Source: Streptomyces sp. NBC_01262 | Lineage (GTDB): Bacteria; Actinomycetota; Actinomycetes; Streptomycetales; Streptomycetaceae | Direction of reading: 5' to 3' | NCBI RefSeq assembly: GCF_036226365.1 | Contig: NZ_CP108462.1 | Span: forward strand, 2,770,501 to 2,834,500 | Length of the DNA stretch: 64,000 nucleotides | Shown here: piece after piece, positions 33,401-40,223 of the stretch | How positions within the stretch are numbered: position 1 is the stretch's first letter | Layout of the letters: every line of letters starts with the position of its first letter | Program-made: the position numbers and the translations under genes | The notes under the pieces: model-generated | The model's database searches: none | Seen by the model: only the letters and a program-made list of their open reading frames with translations | Told to the model about the DNA's origin: nothing

Positions 33401-33800
33401 CTCCCTCCTCCGTCGCCTGCACCAGGCATCTTGGTCGTGGCGCTGCAGCAACCAGGTCCCTTGACCGACCTCAGTCGACAAATGTCTGAAGTCGATCTCA
33501 GCCGCCTGAAGGGCAGTCGGGAATCGGCGTGGATTGCCGCACCCCCGATCGGCGCCAAGTGCGGGATTGAGACACGCCGGCAACACCCAGGCGAGCAGCC
33601 CACTCCCCCGCCAAGTCGAGGGGCACACACAGTGTTGAACGCCTGCAGACTCAGGAAGCAAGCCGACGGCCCGTCCCCCCAGCAGTATCGTGACGTCTGC
33701 ACTCACTGAACTTCCTCGGAAAAAGTCCCCCGAAAGTCCCCGAACACTCGATGGATCAAGAAGTGCACCACAAAATCGCTGGTCAGACGCTTGATCATTT
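33401..33800. other. Right end of island, no gene
   Basis: No coding sequence is seen. From 33716 there are runs of AAAGTCCCC/CGAAAGTCCCCGAAC similar to those at the left end, then the right copy of the 13-bp inverted repeat (33779-33791), then the sdaA repeat. Confidence 0.5.
33779..33791. repeat. 13-bp inverted repeat, right copy
   Basis: CTGGTCAGACGCT, the exact reverse complement of 28310-28322, ten bases inside the right sdaA repeat. Confidence 0.5.
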
Positions 33801-33879
33801 GGCGCCGACATGAAGGTCAAGTACAAGGAGACCAGCCGCGGCGGCCTCGCCGTCAACGTCATCGAGTACTGACGGGAAG
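33801..33879 (+). other. Right attachment-site repeat (attR-like), displaced sdaA 3' end
   Basis: Encodes the last 23 residues of SdaA and a stop, with synonymous differences from the copy that now ends the gene (last codon TAC instead of TGC). No start codon or body precedes it. It is best read as the original chromosomal sdaA tail cut off by integration. Confidence 0.85.
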
Positions 33880-33921
33880 TCCTGACCGGCGAATTAACAA
33901 TTGACTTGATAAACTGGCTGC

Positions 33922-34194
33922 ATGGCTACTTCCCCCGCCCCCGGCGAAGGCCCGGTCCGACCGGTATCCGTCTCCCTCCATGAGGGCACCATCGCAGCGC
34001 TCAGGGAGCGGACGGGCAAGCGAGGCATGTCCGCCTACGTCGAGGCCCTCATCCAGCGCCAGCTGGAGCGGGACCGGCTACGCGAACTGATCGAGGACGC
34101 CGAGGCCCAGCACGGTCCGGTCGACCAGGCCGCGGTCGAGGCCAAGCGGGCGGTCCTGCGCGGGAGCACGGCCGGCTCGGCCGACGCGGCGTGA
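33922..34194 (+). CDS. Antitoxin of a VapBC-type pair
   Basis: A 90-aa protein with a VSVSLHEGTIAALRERTGKRGMSAYVE-like segment typical of ribbon-helix-helix antitoxins, then a charged C-terminal tail that would wrap the toxin. The stop overlaps the toxin start (GTGA). A TTGACT promoter-like element and an AT-rich stretch lie at 33895-33915. It should bind its own promoter and neutralise the adjacent PIN nuclease. Confidence 0.78.
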   Translation: MATSPAPGEGPVRPVSVSLHEGTIAALRERTGKRGMSAYVEALIQRQLERDRLRELIEDAEAQHGPVDQAAVEAKRAVLRGSTAGSADAA

Positions 34195-34583
34195 GCGGCA
34201 CTCTCCTGCTGGACTGCGAAGGACTGTCCAAGCTCGTACGGCGCTCCCCCGAACTCACCGAGTGGCTGGCCGCCGCCGAGGCGGAGGACATCCGTGTGGT
34301 CATCAGCTCGGTCACGCTCGTCGAAGCGCGTGACCCCCGGGTGAACCAGGCGCGCTTCGACTACGCGGTCTCGCGGGTGAACATCATCCCGCCCACGGAA
34401 GCCATCGCCCGTCACGCGAGCAAGCTGCTCGCCGCAGCCGGTCTGCACGGCCACAAGTACGCCCTCGACGCGATCGTGGCCGCCACCGCACTGGCCTCGC
34501 CCACCCCGGCAACCGTGCTGACCTCGGACCCCGAGGACCTGCTGATGCTCTGCGGTCCTGGCATCCGGATCATCAAAGTCTGA
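34191..34583 (+). CDS. PIN-domain toxin (VapC-like RNase)
   Basis: A 130-aa PIN domain with four acidic residues in the expected places: Asp8 (LLLDCEG), Glu45 (TLVEARD), Asp93 (YALDAIVAATA) and Asp113 (LTSDPEDL). VapC toxins are Mg2+-dependent RNases that cut tRNA or rRNA. The GTG start overlaps the antitoxin stop. The pair sits 43 bp beyond the right sdaA repeat, so it may belong to the same or a neighbouring integration event. Confidence 0.83.
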   Translation: MSGTLLLDCEGLSKLVRRSPELTEWLAAAEAEDIRVVISSVTLVEARDPRVNQARFDYAVSRVNIIPPTEAIARHASKLLAAAGLHGHKYALDAIVAATALASPTPATVLTSDPEDLLMLCGPGIRIIKV

Positions 34584-34594
34584 TGCGGCCGGAG

Positions 34595-35575
34595 CTAGGC
34601 CGGGTTGTAGGAGCGCAGTGCTGTGACGGACCGGTGCACGGTCTCCGAGTGTCCGAACAGGCCGGGAAGGCCGCCGGTGTGGAGAAAGACGGTGCGGCGG
34701 CCTGGGCGGATGTCGTGGTCCTGGACGGCGGCGATGAGTCCGGCCAGGGCGCGGCCGCTGTAGACGGGGTCGAGGACGATGCCCTCGGTGGTTGCGGCTG
34801 TGTTCATCGCGGCGAGGACGGGTTCGTGGAGGATCCCGTATGCCGCGCCGACCTGGTCGGTGCGGATGCGTAGGGATTGAGGGGCGATGTCGCGGTGGGT
34901 GAGGGGGCCGGCGAGGGCGGCGACGGTGGCGGCCGGGTCGGGGACGGCGCCGCAGTGGACGCCGAGGACGCGCTCGGGGCCGAGTGCGGCGATGAGGCCG
35001 GCCATGGTGCCGCCGGAGCCGAGGGCCACGACGACGTGTGCCACGTCGGGCAGTTGGGAGCGGAGTTCCTCGCCGCACTCTACGTATCCGCGCGCGCCGA
35101 GGGGACTTGAGCCGCCGAAGGGGATCAGGTGGGGCCGTGCTCCGTCGCGGCCGAGCTGCCGGCAGACGTCCTCGGCGACGCCGGCCATGTCGCTGGGACG
35201 GGCGTCTCCGGCCCAGAAGACGCGGGCTCCGAAGAGGCTGTCGAGGACGAGGTTGCCGGAACCGTTCGCCGCGCTGTCGGGTGTTCCGGGGAGGACGAGG
35301 ACGACGTCAAGTCCGAGGCGGGCGCCGGCGGCTGCGGTGAGACGGGCGTGGTTGCTCTGAGCGGCGCCGGTGGTGACCAGTGTGTCCGCGCCGGCCGCCA
35401 GCGCGGCGCCGACGGTCCATTCCAGTTTGCGGACCTTGTTGCCGCCTCCGCCGAGGCCGATCAGGTCGTCCCGCTTGATCCAGAGGTCGTCCTCGCCCAG
35501 GCCCAGGGCCGCCGCGAGGCGAGGCATCGGCTCCATCGGGGTGGGCCACGTCGACAGGGCGATCTTGTCACTCAT
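34595..35575 (-). CDS. PLP-dependent D-cysteine desulfhydrase / ACC deaminase family enzyme
   Basis: A 326-aa fold-type II PLP enzyme. The PLP lysine lies in GGGNKVRKLEW (near residue 47), followed by TTGAAQSNHARLTAA, the family phosphate/substrate loop. Related enzymes include D-cysteine desulfhydrase, L-cysteate sulfo-lyase and ACC deaminase; sequence reading alone does not choose among them. It lies 22 bp after an SDR gene on the same strand, so the two probably form an operon. Confidence 0.85.
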   Translation of the reverse strand: MSDKIALSTWPTPMEPMPRLAAALGLGEDDLWIKRDDLIGLGGGGNKVRKLEWTVGAALAAGADTLVTTGAAQSNHARLTAAAGARLGLDVVLVLPGTPDSAANGSGNLVLDSLFGARVFWAGDARPSDMAGVAEDVCRQLGRDGARPHLIPFGGSSPLGARGYVECGEELRSQLPDVAHVVVALGSGGTMAGLIAALGPERVLGVHCGAVPDPAATVAALAGPLTHRDIAPQSLRIRTDQVGAAYGILHEPVLAAMNTAATTEGIVLDPVYSGRALAGLIAAVQDHDIRPGRRTVFLHTGGLPGLFGHSETVHRSVTALRSYNPA

Positions 35576-35596
35576 GAAGTCCCCATGATCCGGTTG

Positions 35597-36310
35597 TCAG
35601 TGGCCCGCGCTCTGGCCGCCGTCGACATGGAGGATCTCGCCGGTGACGAAGGGGGCGTTCTCAAGGTAGAGCACCGCCTCGGTGACATCGCTCACCTCGC
35701 CGATCCGGCCGACCGGATGCAGGGCGGCGAGCGATTCGTGGTGCTTCTCGGGGTGCATGGGCGTGTTGATGATGCCGAGCGCGACGGCGTTGCTGCGGAT
35801 GCCCCGGGCGGCGTACTCGATGGCGAGGGACTTGGTCGCGGACTGCAGCCCGCCCTTGGTCAGCGAGGCCAGCACGGAGGGCACGCCGGAGTTGGCGTGG
35901 TCGACCAGGCTGGTGGTGATCTGGACGATGTGGCCGCCGCCCTGCGCGAGCATCCCCTCGACGGCGAGCTGGGTGATACGGAGGAACCCGGTCAGGTTGA
36001 CGGCGGTCACCGCGTCGTAGTCCTCCTGGCTGTATTCGGTGAAGGGCTTGGCTATGAAGATCCCCGCGTTGTTGACGAGGGTGTCGATGCGGCCGAACCG
36101 CTCGGCACCGGCGGCGATGACCCGCTCGGCGGTCGCGGGGTCGGCGATGTCGCCCTGAACGGTGACGATGCCGGTGTCGTCGGCGGGGGCGATCGTGCGC
36201 GAGGTGGCGACGACGCCGTAGCCGAGCTTGCGGTAGGCGGTGACCAGCCCGGCGCCTATTCCCTGCGACGCCCCGGTGATGACGGCGACCTTCTGGTTCT
36301 GGATGCTCAT
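35597..36310 (-). CDS. SDR-family protein lacking the catalytic tyrosine
   Basis: A 237-aa short-chain dehydrogenase with TGASQGIG and NNAG motifs and the C-terminal VTGEILHVDGGQSAGH typical of SDRs. Where YxxxK is expected the sequence is ASLTK: the lysine is kept but the tyrosine is alanine. I recall a proteobacterial/actinobacterial subfamily with this same PSVLASLTKGG block, so it is probably a family trait rather than a mutation. The ATG at 36310 has a GAAAGG site; a longer frame start is not supported. A GACCGGTC operator lies 40 bp upstream. Confidence 0.85.
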   Translation of the reverse strand: MSIQNQKVAVITGASQGIGAGLVTAYRKLGYGVVATSRTIAPADDTGIVTVQGDIADPATAERVIAAGAERFGRIDTLVNNAGIFIAKPFTEYSQEDYDAVTAVNLTGFLRITQLAVEGMLAQGGGHIVQITTSLVDHANSGVPSVLASLTKGGLQSATKSLAIEYAARGIRSNAVALGIINTPMHPEKHHESLAALHPVGRIGEVSDVTEAVLYLENAPFVTGEILHVDGGQSAGH

Positions 36311-36349
36311 GACGGCCTTTCTTCGAGAGAGAGATGGAGAGAGATAGAT

Positions 36350-36357
36350 GACCGGTC
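36350..36357. promoter_or_regulatory. GACCGGTC operator upstream of the SDR gene
   Basis: GATGACCGGTCTACTAAT here shares its palindromic core and flanking TAGTA (on the opposite strand) with two sites before the TetR gene at 36752 and 36775. It is probably a target of that regulator. Confidence 0.65.
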
Positions 36358-36359
36358 TA

Positions 36360-36728
36360 CTAATTATGGTCAGCGCTGACCCGGGACACGTGGTACTGGC
36401 GGATACGCCATGCATCGGGGTCACGCTGAAGGGTCAGCGACAGGTGCACCGCCGCTTCCCAGCCCTTCGGGTCGCGGAAGGTGACATCCGCGAATCCGCC
36501 CGCCACCTGCTCGCCGATGACGTAGGTGCTCACGACGGCGACATCGGCGGTGCGATCGTCCGGCACCGCCTCGTAGTACGCGCGCACCGCGTCGCGGCCG
36601 GCGACGACCTCGGGGCCGAAGCCCTGGAAGAGGGCGTCGGGCGTGAAGAGGTCGGCCATCGCGTCCACCTGGTGACCGTCGAAAGCGGCCTTCCAGCGGT
36701 CGAGGGTCTCGCGCATCGGGTCGGTCAT
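36360..36728 (-). CDS. SnoaL-like / NTF2-fold protein
   Basis: A 122-aa protein of the SgcJ/EcaC-type NTF2 fold: TLDRWKAAFDGHQVDAMADLFTPDALFQG and a C-terminal WRIRQYHVSRV strand. Such proteins are small polyketide-type cyclases, isomerases or unknown enzymes. It is divergent from the TetR gene and shares its operators, and it lies just upstream of the SDR on the same strand. The substrate is unknown. Confidence 0.78.
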   Translation of the reverse strand: MTDPMRETLDRWKAAFDGHQVDAMADLFTPDALFQGFGPEVVAGRDAVRAYYEAVPDDRTADVAVVSTYVIGEQVAGGFADVTFRDPKGWEAAVHLSLTLQRDPDAWRIRQYHVSRVSADHN

Positions 36729-36751
36729 GATGGCTTCCTTCGGTAGTAGAC

Positions 36752-36782
36752 GACCGGTCTAGTAAAAAGTAGTCGACCGGTC
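36752..36782. promoter_or_regulatory. Pair of GACCGGTC operators before the TetR gene
   Basis: GACCGGTC occurs at 36752-36759 and 36775-36782, both flanked by AGTA/TAGT, in the 68-bp gap between the divergent SnoaL-like and TetR genes. This spacing fits two repressor dimers covering both promoters. Confidence 0.75.
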
Positions 36783-36796
36783 GTAGACTTGCAACC

Positions 36797-37408
36797 ATGG
36801 GACGAAGCAGCGATGCGAAAGAGAGGATTCTCGGCGCCGCACAGATACTCATCGAGCTGCGCGGCTACTCCGCGCTGGGCGTGGCCGAGATCTGCAAGGC
36901 GGCGGGCGTGCCGAAGGGCAGCTTCTACTACTTCTTCAGCTCCAAGGAGGAGCTCGCCCTGGCCGTCCTAGACGAGCACTGGGCCGCCCAGCGCGACAGC
37001 TGGAACCGTACGCTGCGCAGCGACGACCCGCCCCTGCAGCGGCTGCGGAAGCTGTTCGAGGCCACCGAGGCGGACCAGCGTGCCGGGCAGCAGAGCTGCG
37101 GCACCATCTCGGGCTGCCTGTTCGGGAATCTGACGCTGGAGATGAGCAACCAGACAGAGGCCATCCGCGAACGCCTGCAGCAGATCTTCGACGCGCAGGT
37201 CGACATGGTCGACGGTGTTGTCAGCGAAGCCCGCGAGCGCGGGGAGGTCACCGTCACCGACACCCACGAGGCCGCGCGGTCGGTTGTGGCCCAGCTCGAG
37301 GGTCAGGTGCTCTTCGCCAAGCTGTACAACAACACGCAGAGCCTGGACGCCCTGTGGGGCAACTGCCTGGCCCTTATCGGCGCCACCGCTGCCGCCCGGA
37401 CCGTCTGA
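36797..37408 (+). CDS. TetR/AcrR-family regulator
   Basis: A 203-aa TetR protein with the N-terminal HTH (AKERILGAAQILIELRGYSALGVAEICKAAGVPKGSFYYFFSSKEEL in pattern) and a helical C-domain containing CGTISGCLFGNLTLEMS. That segment is typical of TetR_C_6-like (AcuR/YcdC-like) regulators, some of which sense electrophiles. Three GACCGGTC sites suggest it controls itself, the SnoaL-like gene and the SDR/PLP genes. Confidence 0.88.
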   Translation: MGRSSDAKERILGAAQILIELRGYSALGVAEICKAAGVPKGSFYYFFSSKEELALAVLDEHWAAQRDSWNRTLRSDDPPLQRLRKLFEATEADQRAGQQSCGTISGCLFGNLTLEMSNQTEAIRERLQQIFDAQVDMVDGVVSEARERGEVTVTDTHEAARSVVAQLEGQVLFAKLYNNTQSLDALWGNCLALIGATAAARTV

Positions 37409-37424
37409 CACATCGCCGGACCGG

Positions 37425-37847
37425 TCAGTTCTTCTCCGGGCGGATGAGCCGCTCGTCGGGGATGACGGCGACGCCGACGATCTCGATCAGGGCCTCCGGC
37501 TGCCAGAGCCCGGTCGTGCCGATGCCGGCCATCGCCGGGTAGACCGGGCCCGCGAGTTCGCGCCAGACCTTGCCGATCTGCTTGCCGTGCGCCTGGTAGT
37601 CGGGGATGTCGGTGAGGTAGATCGTCAGGCTCACCAGGTCCTCGGGGATCCCGCCGGCGGCTCGCAGGGTGGTGAGCACGTTGCCGAACGCCTGCCGGAA
37701 CTGTTCGACGATGCCACCGGGGACGATCCGCATCCGCTCGTCGAGCGCCGTCTGTCCGCCCAGATAGAGCGTGTTGCCGCTCAGGGTGCCGTGGGAGTAG
37801 CCGCTCGGCGCGGGGAGCGAGGGCGGGTTCACCGGGATCGGGGTCAT
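37425..37847 (-). CDS. RidA-family protein (enamine/imine deaminase or related)
   Basis: A 140-aa RidA/YjgF fold: YSHGTLSGNTLYLGGQTALDE, TIYLTDIPDYQAHGKQIGKVW and a C-terminal ALIEIVGVAVIP. The usual substrate-binding Arg of RidA (about position 105) is not obvious at GLWQPEALIEI, so it may be a Rid subgroup with another activity. Rid proteins in aromatic pathways include 2-aminomuconate deaminase. It is divergent from the FAH gene, so a role in the neighbouring aryl-CoA cluster is a fair inference. Confidence 0.82.
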   Translation of the reverse strand: MTPIPVNPPSLPAPSGYSHGTLSGNTLYLGGQTALDERMRIVPGGIVEQFRQAFGNVLTTLRAAGGIPEDLVSLTIYLTDIPDYQAHGKQIGKVWRELAGPVYPAMAGIGTTGLWQPEALIEIVGVAVIPDERLIRPEKN

Positions 37848-37904
37848 CTGTGCGTGCCTCCTCGAACAGCGTGGGTGAAGGCAGCGTAACTCATCTATTG
37901 ACTG

Positions 37905-37923
37905 TTTTCGACGGTCGTGAAAA
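37905..37923. promoter_or_regulatory. Imperfect palindrome TTTTC-N9-GAAAA in the RidA/FAH gap
   Basis: TTTTCGACGGTCGTGAAAA lies between the divergent RidA and FAH starts, overlapping a TTGACT promoter-like element. The PaaX or TetR regulator of this region may bind here. Confidence 0.45.
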
Positions 37924-37959
37924 TCTCGCTATACCGTTGATTCCGGAGGAGGACTCCCG

Positions 37960-38784
37960 ATGCAACTCGCCACCGTGGCCCACGAAGGCCGTACGACGGC
38001 CGCCGTCCGCGACGGCGACCGCTGGCGGGCGCTGCCGGCCGGAGACCTCTCGGCGCTGCTGGCGACCACGGCACTCGACCGCGTCGCGGGCCTCGCCGGG
38101 GCGGAACTGCCCGGCGCGGTCCCCGTGCTGCCGTTGCCGTCGCCGCGAAAGGTCGTCTGCTGCGGCCTCAACTACGCGGACCACATCGCCGAGATGGGCC
38201 GCGAGCTGCCGGAACACCCCACGCTCTTCGCCAAGTACGCGGACACGCTGACCGGCCCCGAGGACGACCTGGTCCTCCCGAAGGGCCTCGACGTGGACTG
38301 GGAGGCGGAGCTCGCGGTCGTCGTCGGCGCCGAACTCAGCGGCGCCGACCGGGACACGGCGGCGCGGGCGATCGCGGGCTACACCGTAGCCAACGACCTC
38401 AGCGTGCGGGACTGGCAGAAGCGCACCCCGCAGTGGTTCCAGGGCAAGGCGTGGGACCGGACCACCCCGCTCGGGCCGGTGGTCGTCACCCCCGACGAAC
38501 TCGACCCGGTCGCGGGCGTGGAGGTGATCTGCCGGGTCAACGGCGTCGAGCGCCAGCGCGGCAACACCCGCACTCTCGTGTTCGACGCGGCCGCTCTGCT
38601 CGCCTACGTCTCCGCCTTCACCACCCTGCGCCCCGGCGACATCGTGCTGACCGGCACCCCCGGTGGCGTGGGGGCGGGCATGACACCCCCCGCCTACCTC
38701 GCCGACGGCGACCTCGTCGAGACCGAGATCCCCGGCATCGGCACGCTGCGCAACCGCCTCCGCCTCACCGACTCCAGGAGCTGA
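37960..38784 (+). CDS. Fumarylacetoacetate hydrolase (FAH) family protein
   Basis: A 274-aa FAH-family hydrolase/decarboxylase/isomerase: VVCCGLNYADHIAEMG, metal-ligand segment DWEAELAVVVG, GYTVANDLSVRDWQ and C-terminal VLTGTPGGVGAGM. These enzymes cleave C-C bonds of acylpyruvate-type or tautomerise oxo-dienoate ring-cleavage products. The ATG at 37960 has a near-perfect GGAGGAGG. First of five tightly packed plus-strand genes. Confidence 0.9.
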   Translation: MQLATVAHEGRTTAAVRDGDRWRALPAGDLSALLATTALDRVAGLAGAELPGAVPVLPLPSPRKVVCCGLNYADHIAEMGRELPEHPTLFAKYADTLTGPEDDLVLPKGLDVDWEAELAVVVGAELSGADRDTAARAIAGYTVANDLSVRDWQKRTPQWFQGKAWDRTTPLGPVVVTPDELDPVAGVEVICRVNGVERQRGNTRTLVFDAAALLAYVSAFTTLRPGDIVLTGTPGGVGAGMTPPAYLADGDLVETEIPGIGTLRNRLRLTDSRS

Positions 38785-38786
38785 GC

Positions 38787-39272
38787 ATGGAACCCGATTT
38801 CTCCCAGTACGTACTGGACGGGGACAACTCGATGTACGCCAACGAGTCCGGCCTGGTCGTGCCGGTCGTGACGCGGAGCGGTCTCGAAACCGGCGCCACG
38901 GGCCAGTCCGGCGGCGCGACCCGGATCTCCGGCGTCTCCGTCCAGCACACGCCCGCCACCAAGCTGTGGTTCGGGAAGGTGAGCAACGAGTCGGGCTACC
39001 GCTCGGTGCCCCACCACCATGGAGAGGCCGAGACCGGCGGCTACGTCCTGTCCGGCCGGGCCCGGATCTACTTCGGCGAGCGGTTCGAGGACTACCTCGA
39101 CCTGGCCGAGGGCGACTGGGTCTTCGTCCCGCCCTTCATGCCCCACGTCGAATGCAACCTCGACCGGAACAAACCGCTGACCTGGATGACGACCCGCACC
39201 CCGGAGAACATCGTGGTCAACCTCCCCCAGGTGGCCGACGCCGACCTGCGCGACTGGCTGGAGCGGGCATGA
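38787..39272 (+). CDS. Single-domain cupin (putative ring-cleavage dioxygenase or isomerase)
   Basis: A 161-aa cupin. Motif 1 is PHHHGEAETGGYVLSG (HxH and Glu ligands); motif 2 is GDWVFVPPFMPHVECN, with the fourth ligand histidine. All four metal-binding residues are present. Two bp separate it from the FAH gene and 4 bp overlap the thioesterase gene. In the context of an aromatic-CoA ligase and hydroxylase it could be an extradiol-type dioxygenase of a hydroxylated aromatic acid, but small cupins have many roles. Confidence 0.78.
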   Translation: MEPDFSQYVLDGDNSMYANESGLVVPVVTRSGLETGATGQSGGATRISGVSVQHTPATKLWFGKVSNESGYRSVPHHHGEAETGGYVLSGRARIYFGERFEDYLDLAEGDWVFVPPFMPHVECNLDRNKPLTWMTTRTPENIVVNLPQVADADLRDWLERA

Positions 39273-40180
39273 CCGACGTCCGACCCACCCAGACGTCGGC
39301 GCCCTTCACCGCCGCGATCACGCTGACCCCCGCCGAGCCCGAGCACTTCGACCGCGCCTTCACCGCGACCACCCAGCCCTGCCCGTGGCCGAAGGCGTAC
39401 GGCGGCGACATGGTCGCCCAGGCCGCGGCCGCCGCCATGCGGTCGGTCGAGGGCAAGACGCTCCACTCGATGCACTCCTACTTCCTGCGGCCGGTCGACA
39501 TCGGCGCCCAGGTCCGCTACGAGGTGGAGTTGCTGCGCGACGGCCGCGGCTACGCCACCCGGCAGGTCCGCGGCTTCCAGAACGGCAAGCCCGTCTACAC
39601 CTGCCTCGCCAGCTTCGCCGTGGGCGAGCCCAGCGGCACGTTCTCCGCCGAGCCCCCCGCCGGCGTGCCGGGCCCCGAAGAGCTGCCCAGTTCGGCTTCG
39701 TACCTCCGCGACACCTCCGCGCCCGAGGGGACGATGACCGACGCCTCGAAGGAGTACTGGAGCGGCGGGCGCAGCTTCGACATGCGGCATGTCCCCGGTC
39801 CCGTCTACCTCACCGTCGAGGGCAAGCGGGCGCCGCACCAGGCGGTGTGGGTGCGGCCCTTCGACGCGCTGCGCCCGGTCGACGGCCTCAGCGACGATCA
39901 GCGCGACCTCGCCGCGCTCGCCTACGTCTGCGACTACACGATCCTCGAACCCGTCCTGCGCATGCTCGACCTGCCGTGGGCCCGGCCGGGACTCGTCACC
40001 GCCAGCCTCGACCACGCGATGTGGTTCCACCGGCCCGGCCCGGTGGGCGGCTGGCTGCTCTACGCCCAGGAAGCGGTTGCCGCCGACGCAGGTCGCGGCC
40101 TCGCCGTCGGACAGCTCTTCACCGCCACGGGCGTCCACCTGGCCACCGTCGTCCAGGAAGGCATGATCCGCAGCTCCTGA
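39269..40180 (+). CDS. Acyl-CoA thioesterase II-like (TesB type)
   Basis: A 303-aa double-hotdog thioesterase: PWPKAYGGDMVAQAAAAAMRSVEG and LHSMHSYFLRPVD in the first hotdog, and a C-terminal SLDHAMWFHRP segment carrying the expected Asp-His near the active site. The ATGA overlap with the cupin gene implies coupling. It would hydrolyse an acyl- or aroyl-CoA; the neighbours point to an aromatic CoA ester. Confidence 0.88.
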   Translation: MTDVRPTQTSAPFTAAITLTPAEPEHFDRAFTATTQPCPWPKAYGGDMVAQAAAAAMRSVEGKTLHSMHSYFLRPVDIGAQVRYEVELLRDGRGYATRQVRGFQNGKPVYTCLASFAVGEPSGTFSAEPPAGVPGPEELPSSASYLRDTSAPEGTMTDASKEYWSGGRSFDMRHVPGPVYLTVEGKRAPHQAVWVRPFDALRPVDGLSDDQRDLAALAYVCDYTILEPVLRMLDLPWARPGLVTASLDHAMWFHRPGPVGGWLLYAQEAVAADAGRGLAVGQLFTATGVHLATVVQEGMIRSS

Positions 40181-40223
40181 TCCCTGCACGGCCCGCCCCC
40201 GGCCTGCGGAAAGGAACCCCTCG

